Assembly: GCA_030538415.1 (NCBI GenBank)
Contig: JAUNTY010000004.1
Span: 1 to 64,000, forward strand
Source: Neisseria sp.
GTDB taxonomy: Bacteria > Pseudomonadota > Gammaproteobacteria > Burkholderiales > Neisseriaceae
Length of the DNA: 64,000 nucleotides
Direction of reading: 5' to 3'
The stretch's first letter is position 1. The number at the start of each line of letters is the position of its first letter. Position numbers and translations under genes: made by a program. Of the stretch, positions 18,608 to 30,613 are shown one piece after another. Below the pieces are notes generated by a model. It searched no databases, was not told where the DNA came from, and saw only the letters and a list, made by a program, of their open reading frames with translations.

Positions 18608-19255
18608 ATGTTCGGCATTACCGATTTACCCACTTACATCATCGGCACCATTGCGGTGATTCTGCTGCCAGGCCCCAACTCCATGTATTGTTTGGCGGTG
18701 GCGGGGCAACACGGCGCGAAAACCGCTTACCGCGCCATCGGCGGCATTTTGCTCGGCGACAGCCTGTTGATGCTGGCGACCGCATTCGGCGCAGGCGCAT
18801 TGCTAAAAGCCGTGCCGGAGCTGTTTCACGCGGTAAAACTGATCGGTGGCCTTTATCTGGCTTGGATAGGCTGGAATTTATTGCGCGGCGCCGCCAAAAA
18901 ATGGCGCTTGAGGCCGTCTGAAAACACGGTGGATAGCCAATCCGCAGATGCGCCGAAGCATGTTTTCAAACGCGCTTTATTATTGAGCCTGACCAACCCG
19001 AAAGCGATTTTGTTTTTCCTGTCGTTTTTCATGCAGTTCGTCGATCCGAGCTATCCGCATCCGCTGCTGAGCTTCCTGATGTTGGCGCTGATTCTGCAAA
19101 TCATCAGCTTTGTCTATCTGAACATCATGACTTTTTCAGGCAGCCGCCTCGCCGCCGCATTCAGGCAACGGCGCAAAACCTCGGCGCTGGGGATGGTGTT
19201 GGTGGGCGGGCTGTTTATCGGTTTTGCGGTGAAACTGTGGTTGGCGGAGTTGTAA
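18608..19255 (+). CDS. leuE: LysE/RhtB-family exporter, LeuE-like
   Basis: This is a predicted inner-membrane amino-acid exporter of 215 residues, the normal family length, with about six hydrophobic segments. The family signature GPNSMYCLAVAGQHG follows the first helix, and SLTNPKAILFFLSFFMQFVD closely resembles the corresponding part of E. coli LeuE. A complete uptake sequence lies inside the frame and encodes LRPSEN in the cytoplasmic loop near residues 101-106. The gene sits between carA and carB and is flanked by repeat copies on both sides, which suggests an insertion into an ancestral car locus. The substrate (leucine or another amino acid) is not provable from sequence. Confidence 0.85.
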   Translation: MFGITDLPTYIIGTIAVILLPGPNSMYCLAVAGQHGAKTAYRAIGGILLGDSLLMLATAFGAGALLKAVPELFHAVKLIGGLYLAWIGWNLLRGAAKKWRLRPSENTVDSQSADAPKHVFKRALLLSLTNPKAILFFLSFFMQFVDPSYPHPLLSFLMLALILQIISFVYLNIMTFSGSRLAAAFRQRRKTSALGMVLVGGLFIGFAVKLWLAEL

Positions 19256-19263
19256 GTTTTTTT

Positions 19264-19408
19264 GGGGGGGAGGGAACAGGTTGCAGCAGGGCGAAGATTG
19301 CAGGATGAATCAAGAGTTGCCGAAGCCGGAACAGCTGGAGCAACAGCAACCTGTTCCCTCTCCCGCGGGAGAGGGCTAGGGAGAGGGCCACAAGCCGCAA
19401 GGCTTGTA
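19264..19408. repeat. CCCTCTCC-type repeat, copy 2
   Basis: GGGGGAGGGAACAGGTTGCAG opens the block (quoted in part). GATTGCAGGATGAATCAAG lies inside, and CCCTCTCCCGCGGGAGAGGG and CAAGGCTTGTA close it. It lies directly between the LeuE-like stop and the PhzF-family gene. Confidence 0.7.
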
Positions 19409-19457
19409 TGTTCAATCCTCCTTGCAACAAAAAACAGGCCGTCTGAAAGAAAAAACC

Positions 19458-20300
19458 ATGCGCGAATATGCTTTTAAACTGGTCAACGTTTTTGCCGAAC
19501 AGCATTTCGGCGGCAACCCGCTGGCGGTGTTTGCCGAAGCCGACGGCCTGAGCGACGAAGCGATGCAGCAAATCGCGCGGCAGTTTAATTTGAGCGAAAC
19601 TGTGTTTGCCTTTCAAGGCACGGGCGGGGCGGCGGCGGATTTGCGGATTTTCACCCCGGAATACGAATTGCCGCTGGCGGGGCATCCGACCTTGGGCAGT
19701 GCTTATGTGCTGCAGCGACAGCGCGGTTTGGGCGCAGATTTCGTGTTGAACACCCGCGCCAAAGCGGTGCGGCTGCACGGCGAGGGCAACAAGATGACGA
19801 TGCGGATAAGCGGCTACACCTGCCGCGCCGCCACCGCCGGCCGCGAAAACCTCGCCGATGCCTTGTCGCTTCCCGCCGAAGCCGTGGCGGAGCAGGCGTT
19901 TTGGGTCAATAGCGGCTCGCCGCAATTGCTGTTGCAAGTGCGGGATACCGTCGCGTTGCAGCAAGCCCGTGCCGATGTCGGCAAATTGACAGCTATTTGT
20001 CAGACCGACGGCGGGCGGGTGATGGTTTATCTGTGGTGCGAACAAGGTGATGCGGTGCATGCGCGGATGTTGTTTGAGCAAAACGGCGCGATATTGGAAG
20101 ACAGCGGCACCGGTTCCGCCGCCGCCAACCTCGGCGCGTATTACGCCACCCGCGGCCTCGCCCCGATTGCGCGAACCATCGCACAAGGCGATGCCATGCA
20201 GCGGCCGAACCGCCTGTATTTACGCGTGGATGCCGAGGAAAATATCTTTGTCGGCGGGCGCGTGGTTGAAGTGGGCGAAGGCATGTTCCGCCTGCCGTGA
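19458..20300 (+). CDS. PhzF-family isomerase/epimerase-like protein
   Basis: The 280-residue protein has the two-fold PhzF/diaminopimelate epimerase-like architecture. The N-terminal half shows FAEQHFGGNPLAVF with the conserved GNP, FNLSETVF with the conserved catalytic-type Glu, and ELPLAGHPTLGSAYVL. The C-terminal half shows EDSGTGSAAANLGAYY and RPNRLYLRVD. Family members act on trans-2,3-dihydro-3-hydroxyanthranilate in phenazine producers, but most, including YddE types, have no known substrate and no phenazine genes lie nearby. The start at 19458 is preferred over upstream in-frame starts because homology begins at MREYAFKLVNVF and AAAGAAAAAA precedes it. Confidence 0.9.
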   Translation: MREYAFKLVNVFAEQHFGGNPLAVFAEADGLSDEAMQQIARQFNLSETVFAFQGTGGAAADLRIFTPEYELPLAGHPTLGSAYVLQRQRGLGADFVLNTRAKAVRLHGEGNKMTMRISGYTCRAATAGRENLADALSLPAEAVAEQAFWVNSGSPQLLLQVRDTVALQQARADVGKLTAICQTDGGRVMVYLWCEQGDAVHARMLFEQNGAILEDSGTGSAAANLGAYYATRGLAPIARTIAQGDAMQRPNRLYLRVDAEENIFVGGRVVEVGEGMFRLP

Positions 20301-20347
20301 ACGGATGTTTTCAGACGGCCTGGAATGCCGTTTTGGTTTGGGCTGGG

Positions 20348-20570
20348 CAACAAACCTGCGGTTTGTTGCCCTCTCCCCAACCCTCCCCACGGGGGAGGGA
20401 GCAAGGTTGCAGTAGGATAAAAATTGCAGGATGGATTAAACGCTGTTAAAACCTGAAATGGTTGATAGAGCAGAAACCTACCCCCTCCCGCTTGTCCTCG
20501 CAGGGGATGAGGAGAGGGCTTGCCCCGCTTTGCGGGGTAAAGGAGAGAGCAACAAGCCCTAAGGCTTGTA
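20348..20570. repeat. CCCTCTCC-type repeat, copy 3, filling the carB upstream spacer
   Basis: CAACAAACCTGCGGTTTGTTG is followed by CCCTCTCCCC, AATTGCAGGATGGATTAAAC and, at the other end, AACAAGCCCTAAGGCTTGTA. Extra inner hairpins (GCCCCGCTTTGCGGGG) make it the largest copy. The rest of the 20301-20798 gap holds only uptake sequences and no gene. Confidence 0.7.
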
Positions 20571-20723
20571 TCGGCTCAAGTTGAAATGAAAGCGAAAGCA
20601 AACAGGCCGTCTGAAAAAGCATTTCAGATGTCCTAGATTGAAAAATGCGTGCGTACTTGCGACAACCCTACACGCAGACTACGCTTTCTGCAATCAAGCC
20701 ATTAATCAGCAACAATAAAATAC

Positions 20724-20762
20724 CTTTCAGACGGCCTTTTTGATAACAGGCCGTCTGAAACC
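20724..20762. terminator. Paired uptake sequences before carB
   Basis: TTTCAGACGGCC and GGCCGTCTGAAA form a hairpin about 40 bp upstream of carB. Such pairs often act as terminators in Neisseria. It could end transcripts from the PhzF side. Confidence 0.4.
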
Positions 20763-20798
20763 GAAACAAACGAAATAAACCAACCGAGAGTAAAGAAG

Positions 20799-24011
<3,213 letters not shown>

Positions 24012-24072
24012 GCTTAAGCGATTGAACGTGAGTTTGGGATAATTATTTTGAGTAATTTTTGAAATTTCAGTA

Positions 24073-24208
24073 ACTTGCTCCCTCTCCTGCGGGAGAGGGT
24101 TGGGGAGAGGGCTAAACACTTGAGGCTTAAGTAATGTTTCTTCCTCCAACGGCTTTGCCCTTTCTCTAACGCTGTCCTCATCCCCTGTGAGGACAAGCAG
24201 GAAAGAGG
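24073..24208. repeat. CCCTCTCC-type repeat, copy 4 (diverged)
   Basis: CTTGCTCCCTCTCCTGCGGG and TTGGGGAGAGGGCT are followed by CCTCATCCCCTGTGAGGAC, which is the inverse of a segment in copy 3. Confidence 0.6.
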
Positions 24209-24371
24209 ATAAAATACTGAATTTCCACGAGTTTATGTATTATCTATGCATTTTCCTTATCCTGGGCTCACGTTATTGAAGTAAAAAAGCAGCAGGCCGT
24301 CTGAAAGATCTTCGGACGGCCTGCGGTGTTTTCGTGGGCAGAGCCCACGCTACGCCTGCTGTAAACAACGC

Positions 24372-24479
24372 TATAGTCGAAGAAATTAGATTCTGCTACG
24401 GCGTTGGCTCGCCTTGTCGTACTATCTGTACTGCCTGCGGCTCGCCGCCTTGTATCAGAATCTAATTTCTTCGACTATA
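24372..24479. mobile_element. Correia-type element, 108 bp
   Basis: The termini are TATAGTCGAAGAAATTAG and CTAATTTCTTCGACTATA. The core (CTACGGCGTTGGCTCGCC, CTGTACTGCCTGCGG) runs opposite to the copy at 2370. Confidence 0.85.
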
Positions 24480-24678
24480 GTTTTTCTTACACCTCTGGTC
24501 GTCTGAAAAAAAACGAACAGGTTCTTCAGACGGCCTTGGTAACAGTAAAGCGGCTGTATCGGATATTTATCGCGTGTTTGGCAATCAAGTATGGCAGCTT
24601 TGCTCATGTCGGTGCCTGTTGGAGGAATATTGTTTCAGACGGCCTTTTCCATTGAGGCCGTCTGAAATTATTTTTCAC

Positions 24679-24707
24679 TTGCAACTCATTGATAAATCGT
24701 CTATAAA
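24679..24707 (+). promoter_or_regulatory. Promoter of the MFS transporter gene
   Basis: TTGCAA (24679-24684), a 17-bp spacer and TATAAA (24702-24707) predict a start near 24714 and a 5' UTR of about 53 nt. Confidence 0.55.
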
Positions 24708-24766
24708 TCGCTTTCTTTCAAGAAGGTTAATATCAATATAACAAGCAACAAGAGAGAGGAAACAAA

Positions 24767-26086
24767 ATGGATGTGATGACGCGGCTGCAGAATCTGCCGG
24801 TGGGGAAGTTTCACTATAAATTGCTGGTGTTGGTGGGCTTGGGCTGGCTGTTTGATGCGATGGATACCGGCATGGTGTCGTTTGTGCTGGCCACGCTCGG
24901 CGAGGAATGGGCGTTGGCGCCGAAACAATTGGGCTGGGTGGTGAGCATCGGTTTTGTGGGCATGGCCATCGGCGCGGTGTTGGGCGGGCGCACGGCGGAT
25001 AAAATCGGCCGCAAAACGGTGTTTGCCGCGAGCCTGGTGGTATACAGCGTCGCCACGGCCTTGTGTGCGGTGGCGCCGGATTTGGGCTGGTTGCTGCTGT
25101 TTCGCTTTTTTGTCGGCGTGGGGCTGGGCGCGCAGCTGCCGGTGGCGGTGACGCTGGTGAGCGAGTATGTGCCGGCCAAGGTGCGCGGGCGCTTTATCGT
25201 GTTGCTGGAAAGTTTTTGGGGGCTGGGCTGGCTGGCGGCGGCGCTGGTGTCGTATTTCTTTATCCCGCAATACGGCTGGCACAGCGCGTTTCTGATTGGC
25301 GGGCTGCCGGTGTTTTATGTGTTTTTCGTGTGGAAATATATTCCGGAATCGGTGCCGTATCTGATTAATAAAGGCCGCATCGACGAGGCGCATGCGATTG
25401 TGAGCCGTTTGGAGGAGGAGGCGGGTTTGCCGGTGGTGCAGCAAGCCGAAGTGGTTCAGACGGCCTCGAAAGAAGCGGTGCGTTTCGGCCAGCTTTGGCA
25501 ACCGCCGTTTGCGCGGCGCACGTTGATGCTGTGGCTGATTTGGTTTGGCATTGTGTTTTCGTATTACGGTATTTTCACCTGGCTGCCGAAGCTGCTGGTG
25601 GAGCAGGGCTATACGGTGGTGAAAACGTTTGAATATGTGTTGGTGATGATTTTAGCGCAGCTGCCGGGCTATTTTGCGGCGGCGGTGCTGGTGGAAAAAC
25701 TCGGCCGCAAAGCCACGCTGGCGGGCTTTCTGTTTGCCTGCGCGGTGTGCGCCTATTTCTTCGGCCAAAGCACGAGTGTGACCGAAATTATGTTGTGGGG
25801 CAGCCTGATGTCGTTTTTCAACCTCGGCGCCTGGGGCGTGCTCTATACCTATACGCCCGAGCTTTATCCGGTGCGTTTCCGTGCCTTCGGCTCGGGCTGG
25901 GCAGGTGCGGTCGGGCGCATCGGCGGTATTGTGGCGCCGATGGCGGTGGCGGCGATGATGGGCGGCAGCGGCGGTTTCGGCAAAATCTTTATCATGTTTA
26001 CCGGCGTGTTGCTGGCGGTGGTGGCGGTGATTCTGCTGTTGGGCGAAGAAACCCGCGGGCGCACGTTGGAAGATATCAGCAGCTGA
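24767..26086 (+). CDS. MFS transporter, sugar/aromatic acid or niacin (NiaP-like) type
   Basis: This is a 439-residue inner-membrane transporter with about twelve hydrophobic segments. MFS signatures are clear: GGRTADKIGRKTVFAASL between helices 2 and 3, VPAKVRGRFIVLLESFWGLG after helix 4, PESVPYLINKGR at the start of the central loop, and VEKLGRKATLAG in the second half. The pattern resembles NiaP-type and AAHS-type carriers of small acids. The substrate is not determinable, and the neighbours give no pathway hint. RBS AGAGAGGAAAC precedes the ATG. An uptake sequence encodes VQTASKE in the central loop. Confidence 0.88.
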   Translation: MDVMTRLQNLPVGKFHYKLLVLVGLGWLFDAMDTGMVSFVLATLGEEWALAPKQLGWVVSIGFVGMAIGAVLGGRTADKIGRKTVFAASLVVYSVATALCAVAPDLGWLLLFRFFVGVGLGAQLPVAVTLVSEYVPAKVRGRFIVLLESFWGLGWLAAALVSYFFIPQYGWHSAFLIGGLPVFYVFFVWKYIPESVPYLINKGRIDEAHAIVSRLEEEAGLPVVQQAEVVQTASKEAVRFGQLWQPPFARRTLMLWLIWFGIVFSYYGIFTWLPKLLVEQGYTVVKTFEYVLVMILAQLPGYFAAAVLVEKLGRKATLAGFLFACAVCAYFFGQSTSVTEIMLWGSLMSFFNLGAWGVLYTYTPELYPVRFRAFGSGWAGAVGRIGGIVAPMAVAAMMGGSGGFGKIFIMFTGVLLAVVAVILLLGEETRGRTLEDISS

Positions 26087-26170
26087 TGCTTGTGGAATAA
26101 AAGCGGCGGCTTTCAGACGGCCTTGTGTTAGAATGGCGCGCTGTCTGGAAATTATCAGCCGCCTGATTGA

Positions 26171-26201
26171 TGAGGCCGTCTGAAAGTTTCAGACGGCCTC
26201 A
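26171..26201. terminator. Paired uptake sequences before moxR
   Basis: TGAGGCCGTCTGAAA and TTTCAGACGGCCTCA form a near-perfect hairpin between the MFS gene and moxR. Confidence 0.5.
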
Positions 26202-26228
26202 TTATATTGTCTGAAGAACGAAAACTTT

Positions 26229-27140
26229 ATGAATCCCGCTATCCAAAACGCATTGCAACAGCTCAACACGCTGATTTTAAGCAAGGAAAACATACTCAAA
26301 CAGCTTTTTGCCGCCATTCTCGCGGGCGGCCACGTGCTGCTGGAAGACGTGCCCGGCGTGGGCAAAACCACGCTGGCGCACGGCTTGGCGGCGGTGTTGG
26401 GGCTGGATTACCGCCGCGTGCAGTTTACCAACGACATGCTGCCTTCCGACTTGCTCGGCGTCAACGTATACCGCCCCAACGAAGCGCGTTTCGAATTCCA
26501 CCCCGGCCCCGTGTTCCACTCGTTTTTGCTGGCCGACGAAATCAACCGCAGCTCGCCCAAACTGCAATCGGCGCTGCTCGAGGCGATGGAGGAGCGGCAG
26601 GTGTCGGTCGACGGCCAAACGTATCCGCTGCCCCGGCCGTTTATCGTGGTGGCCACGCAAAACCCGGCGGAGCAGCTGGGCACATTTGCGCTGCCCGAAT
26701 CACAGCTCGACCGCTTCATGATGCGGCTGAGCATGGGCTATCCCGCCGCCGAAGCGGAAAAGCAGCTCTATGCACAAGGCGACCGCCGCCGCGCGTTGCC
26801 GGATTTGCAGCCCGTTTGCGACGCCGCCGTGTTGCAGCAATGGCAGCAGCAGGCGATGGAAGTGACTTTTTCGCAGGCCGCCGCCGATTATGTCTACCGG
26901 CTGGTCGAGGCCACGCGGCAGCCCGGCCGCTTTGTGCTGGGGCTGAGCCCGCGCGCAGGGCTGGCGGTGGTGCGCGCGGCCAAGGCGTGGGCATTCATGC
27001 AGGGGCGCGGCCATGTGTTGCCCGACGACATCAAGGCGGTGTGGGTGGTGGTGGCGAACCACCGCGTCGCGCCCGTGCAAAGCGGGCAAAACAGCGCGCG
27101 CATGCTGGCGGAGATGCTCAGCCATGTGGCCGTTTCCTGA
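26229..27140 (+). CDS. MoxR-family AAA+ ATPase
   Basis: MoxR ATPases act as chaperone-like factors and are typically encoded next to DUF58 and transglutaminase-like genes. The 303-residue protein has a Walker A motif at residues 42-49 (PGVGKTTL), Walker B LLADEINRSSPK, sensor 1 VVATQNPAEQLG and an arginine-finger region (PESQLDRFMM), followed by a C-terminal lid domain. It overlaps the DUF58 gene by 17 bp, showing translational coupling. The client proteins are unknown. Confidence 0.95.
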   Translation: MNPAIQNALQQLNTLILSKENILKQLFAAILAGGHVLLEDVPGVGKTTLAHGLAAVLGLDYRRVQFTNDMLPSDLLGVNVYRPNEARFEFHPGPVFHSFLLADEINRSSPKLQSALLEAMEERQVSVDGQTYPLPRPFIVVATQNPAEQLGTFALPESQLDRFMMRLSMGYPAAEAEKQLYAQGDRRRALPDLQPVCDAAVLQQWQQQAMEVTFSQAAADYVYRLVEATRQPGRFVLGLSPRAGLAVVRAAKAWAFMQGRGHVLPDDIKAVWVVVANHRVAPVQSGQNSARMLAEMLSHVAVS

Positions 27141-28062
27141 CAAAAGCCTGCCCGTGGCGGCGGGCCGCTCGCCCGCGCTGGCGGCGCTTTATTGCCGCCC
27201 CACGCGCCTGGGGGCGGGGCTGGCGGTGATGGTGTTGCTGCTGTGGCTGGTGGGGCTGAATTACCAGGTCAACCTCGCTTACGCCGCCGCGTTTTGGCTG
27301 GCGGGCTTTTGGGCGGTGGCGCTGCTGATGAACCTGCGCCAGTTATTGGCCTTGCAGATTGATGTGGCGATGCCGCAGGAAGTGTTTGCCGGCGGCACCG
27401 CCACGCTGGTGTTGCGCGCCGAAGCCAACACCCGCAGCCGCCGCCTGTGGCTCTGCAACGAAGACGAATTCCTGCAAGACGGAGCCGCCGCCGACTGGCA
27501 GCCGTGGGCGGTGGATGCTGCGGGCGCGCAGACGTTTGCATGGCAGGTGCCTGCGCGCTTGCGCGGCCGCCTGCACGTGCCCGCGCTGCGCACCGCCAGC
27601 ATCGCGCCTTTCGGCCTCAGCATGGTGCAATGCGTGTGGCATTGGCCGAGCGACGCGGTGGTGTTCCCCGCGCCGATCGCACACGATGCGCCGCGCAGCC
27701 GTGCCGGTGACGAAGAGGCCGCCCGCCGCCCGCCGCTGCCGGGCGGCGACGATTTGGCCTGGCTGCAGCCGCACCAGCCGGGTGCGTCGTTGCAACACGT
27801 GGCCTGGAAAGCCTATGCCAAAACCGGCGAAATGCTCGACAAGCGTTTTGAAGACAGGCCGTCTGCAAGCCGCGACGAGGTGATTTCCTGGCAGGATTAT
27901 CCCGCAGGCACGCCGAAAGAGCGGCTGGCCGGGCTGCTCTGCCAGCGCGTGCTCGAAGCCGAACGCGGCGGGCGGCCTTATGCGCTGGTGTTGCCGCAGC
28001 GCACCATTGCCCCGCAAAACGGCATGCGCGATGTCTGCCTGACGGCGCTGGCGTTGTGGTGA
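27124..28062 (+). CDS. DUF58-domain membrane protein
   Basis: The 312-residue protein has two N-terminal membrane helices (LAVMVLLLWLVGL and a second at about residues 45-70) and a DUF58 domain in its C-terminal part: PPLPGGDDLAWLQPHQPG, followed by HVAWKAYAKTGEMLDKRFED. DUF58 proteins are related to von Willebrand A-like folds and accompany MoxR ATPases. The start at 27124 overlaps the end of moxR; longer in-frame starts inside moxR give residues with no family likeness. A near-uptake sequence (GCCGTCTGCAA) encodes RPSAS. The next operon gene is displaced by a repeat insertion. Confidence 0.9.
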   Translation: MWPFPDKSLPVAAGRSPALAALYCRPTRLGAGLAVMVLLLWLVGLNYQVNLAYAAAFWLAGFWAVALLMNLRQLLALQIDVAMPQEVFAGGTATLVLRAEANTRSRRLWLCNEDEFLQDGAAADWQPWAVDAAGAQTFAWQVPARLRGRLHVPALRTASIAPFGLSMVQCVWHWPSDAVVFPAPIAHDAPRSRAGDEEAARRPPLPGGDDLAWLQPHQPGASLQHVAWKAYAKTGEMLDKRFEDRPSASRDEVISWQDYPAGTPKERLAGLLCQRVLEAERGGRPYALVLPQRTIAPQNGMRDVCLTALALW

Positions 28063-28082
28063 GGTTTCAGACGGCCTGAGGC

Positions 28083-28383
28083 CTTTGCAAAAAATAACCG
28101 TCGCACCCGCGCAGGCGGGTGCCCAGTCTGAAGCGCAGCTTCAGCTCAAGCTTTCCAGCCCTGGAAATTTACAACCCCAAGATTCATCTTGGATTTATAT
28201 AGTCGTTTCGTTAGATTGAGACAAGGCAGCAAACCGCAGACAGTACAGACAGTACGGCAAGGCGTAGCAACGCTGTATCAATCTAACGGAACGACTATAG
28301 AATAAGAAAAATAGACAGACAAGCAAAGCCGCGCTTTGCACTGGGCACCCGCCTGCGCGGGTGCGACGGTTATTTTTTGCAAG
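28083..28383. repeat. Composite inverted-repeat element, copy B, carrying a Correia element
   Basis: The arms TTGCAAAAAATAACCGTCGC and GCGACGGTTATTTTTTGCAA are perfect inverted repeats, extending inward through CACCCGCGCAGGCGGGTGCCCAG. The Correia element 28198-28299 lies in the centre. The same layout is seen at 2238-2552. Confidence 0.75.
28198..28299. mobile_element. Correia-type element, 102 bp
   Basis: The termini are TATAGTCGTTTCGTTAGATT and AATCTAACGGAACGACTATA. The core GCCGCAGACAGTACAGAC family is recognisable, with AACCGCAGACAGTAC here. Confidence 0.85.
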
Positions 28384-28487
28384 AGCCTCATATGGGCAAG
28401 GCCGTCTGAAAGTAAGATTGGTTGCCACGGTTTGAATGTCTGCTGACAAACCGCCCCGTTTTTCAATTTTGTGCCGATTTTTTTCTT

Positions 28488-30464
28488 ATGATGATTCTCA
28501 ACCCGCCTTTCCTCCGCCAGCAACCGCCGCGCCATGTGCAAGCGGCGGTGTTGCTGGCTTTGCTGTGGGCGGCGCTGCCGCTGGTGACGGCCTTGCCGCT
28601 GGTGGTGACGGCGCTGTTCGGCGGTTTGTGGCTGCTGCGCATGGCCTTGCTGCGGCTGGGTATCGGCAAAGTGCCGCTGCCCGCGCTGCTGCTGATGGCG
28701 GTGATGGCGGCGGCGCTGGTGTGGCAGCAATTGGGCACACTGGTGGGGCGCGAGGGCGGCATTGCGTTTTTGCTGCTGCTGGTGATGTTGAAGGCTTTTG
28801 AAGGACACAGCGCGCGCGATTGGCAGGTGTTGCTGCTGGCCATGCTGTTTCTTATCGGCTCCAGCGTAGTGCTCAACCAGAGCCTGCCGGTCGGCGGCTG
28901 GCTGCTGCTGGCCTTGCTGGCGGTGGCGCTGTGTTTCGCGCTGTTGTGCGGATTGGCGGCGAAGGAGGCGTTGTGGCGCGGCGGCCAGGCTTTGCTGCTC
29001 ACCCTGCCGCTGATGGTGGTGTTGTTTGTGAGCGTGCCGCGCCTGAACGAGCCGTTGTGGCGCATTCCGCAGCCCGATGAGGCGCAGGCACAAACCGGGC
29101 TTTCCGACAGCATGGAGCCTGGCAGCATCAGCAATCTGGTGCAGAGCAACGAATGGGTGGCGAACGTGACCTTTGCCGACGGCTATCGGCCGCAGCAGGG
29201 CGATTTGTATTGGCGCGCCATCATCATGGGCGAATTCGACGGTACGCGCTGGCGGGCGGTTGACGAAACGTATGTCGATGCGGCGCGGGTGAATGCCGAT
29301 GCGGCGCAAACCGTGGCTTATCAAATGATTCTGCGCGACCAGCAAGGCGTGATTCCGGCGCTCGATTACCCGGCCGAAGCGCTGCCGCAGGGGCTGGAAA
29401 AGCGGCTGGGGCAGGTGGTGCGCGCCCGTGCCAGTCGAGAAGGCTTGCGCCGCGTGGCCTTGCAGGCGGATTTGGGCGGGCTTTTGCCGCACCGCCTGAG
29501 CGAGGCGGAAAAGCAGTTTTACACCGCGTTGCCGGCGGGCAATCTGCAAACCCGCCAACTGGCTGAATCGCTGGCGCGGCGGTCGGCGGGCGCACGCCAG
29601 TTTGTCGACCAGGTGTTGCACCATTACCGCAGCCAATCGTTTGCCTACACCCTGCAGCCGCCGCGCATGCCGGGCAACAACGGCATCGACGAATTCATGT
29701 TCCGTGCCCGCCGCGGCTTTTGCGAACATTACGCGCAAAGCTTCGTGGTGATGATGCGCGCCGCCGGGCTGCCCGCGCGGGTGGTCACCGGCTATCTGGG
29801 CGCGGAATACAATGCCGAGGGCGGCTTCTGGCAAATCCGCAGCCGTGATGCGCATGCGTGGGCGGAAGTGTGGCTGGCCGATGAAGAGGCGTGGCTGCGG
29901 GTCGATCCCACTAGTGCCGCGGCATCGCAACGCAGCAGCGGCGGCATCGGCGCGGCCTTGAGCGAAGACGAGCGCAGCCGCGTGGCAGGCGGCAGCAGCC
30001 GTTTTTCACGTTGGCGCGAGGCGGGACAGTTTTACTGGCAGCAATGGGTGGTGAACTACGACCAAAGCCGCCAACAAAGCTTTTTTGCCGCGCTGGGTTT
30101 GGGCGGCTTCAACTGGAAAACCGCATTGCTGGTGTTGCCCGCCGCGTTGCTGCTGGCCTTGCTGCCGCTGCTGCGCTGGTGGTTGGGCGGGCGCAGACGC
30201 GAGCAAGATGATTTGCAGGCCGGTTTCATGCTGCTCAAAACCGCGCTGATGGGCGAGGGCGACGAAACCGTGGCGGCCACCAGCGCTGCGGAATTGCGGC
30301 AGCTGATGCAGGCGGGCGGCATGCCGGAAGACGCCGTGTTGAACCGCTTGCTGGATGAATACGAGCATTGGCTGTATGCCGCCAAACGCCCGTCGGTGCG
30401 GCTGCAGCGGCGCTGGTACCGGCAGGCGCGTAAGCTGGCGCGGCGTTATTACCGTCGGCGTTGA
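28488..30464 (+). CDS. TgpA-like membrane transglutaminase-domain protein
   Basis: The 658-residue protein has a DUF3488-type N-terminal membrane part (about five to six helices within residues 18-190), a periplasmic transglutaminase-like core and a last helix near residues 545-565 followed by a DUF4129-like tail. The predicted catalytic triad is intact: Cys412 (RRGFCEHYAQS), His456 (SRDAHAWAEVW) and Asp473 (LRVDPTSA). It resembles P. aeruginosa TgpA, an essential protein of unknown reaction that also lies next to MoxR and DUF58 genes. ATG at 28488 (or 28491) is preferred because the earlier in-frame region is repeat-derived spacer. Confidence 0.92.
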   Translation: MMILNPPFLRQQPPRHVQAAVLLALLWAALPLVTALPLVVTALFGGLWLLRMALLRLGIGKVPLPALLLMAVMAAALVWQQLGTLVGREGGIAFLLLLVMLKAFEGHSARDWQVLLLAMLFLIGSSVVLNQSLPVGGWLLLALLAVALCFALLCGLAAKEALWRGGQALLLTLPLMVVLFVSVPRLNEPLWRIPQPDEAQAQTGLSDSMEPGSISNLVQSNEWVANVTFADGYRPQQGDLYWRAIIMGEFDGTRWRAVDETYVDAARVNADAAQTVAYQMILRDQQGVIPALDYPAEALPQGLEKRLGQVVRARASREGLRRVALQADLGGLLPHRLSEAEKQFYTALPAGNLQTRQLAESLARRSAGARQFVDQVLHHYRSQSFAYTLQPPRMPGNNGIDEFMFRARRGFCEHYAQSFVVMMRAAGLPARVVTGYLGAEYNAEGGFWQIRSRDAHAWAEVWLADEEAWLRVDPTSAAASQRSSGGIGAALSEDERSRVAGGSSRFSRWREAGQFYWQQWVVNYDQSRQQSFFAALGLGGFNWKTALLVLPAALLLALLPLLRWWLGGRRREQDDLQAGFMLLKTALMGEGDETVAATSAAELRQLMQAGGMPEDAVLNRLLDEYEHWLYAAKRPSVRLQRRWYRQARKLARRYYRRR

Positions 30465-30613
30465 AAGATAACGAGGCCGTCTGAAAACAGGTTGCCTGAT
30501 TGGTTTTGGCAATGGCCGAACTTGGCCAAATACCACACTTGCCGCGTGAAAAACGCGTTCAGACGGCCTGATTGATGCCGTTGGCTTTATCGCGCCCAAA
30601 AAGGTGTTCATAA

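Larger units (their letters stand above)
24012..24766. other. Repeat-filled spacer between carB and the MFS gene
   Basis: This spacer holds repeat copy 4 (24073-24208), a paired-uptake hairpin (24296-24322), a half element CGTGGGCAGAGCCCACGCTAC (24335-24355), a Correia element (24372-24479), more uptake sequences and a promoter (24679-24707). I see no gene. Confidence 0.7.
28063..28487. other. Repeat-filled gap between DUF58 and transglutaminase genes
   Basis: The gap is occupied almost wholly by composite repeat copy B with its central Correia element, plus single uptake sequences at both edges. There is no gene. Confidence 0.75.

Noticed and set aside
26207..27229. 340-codon plus-strand frame overlapping moxR
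   Set aside because: It is an alternative frame over moxR; moxR in the other frame has full Walker motifs, and this one is Arg/Ala/Gly-rich noise.
28278..29930. 550-codon minus-strand frame opposite the TgpA-like gene
   Set aside because: It starts opposite catalytic-core codons and runs into a Correia element; Gln/Arg/His-rich without motifs.
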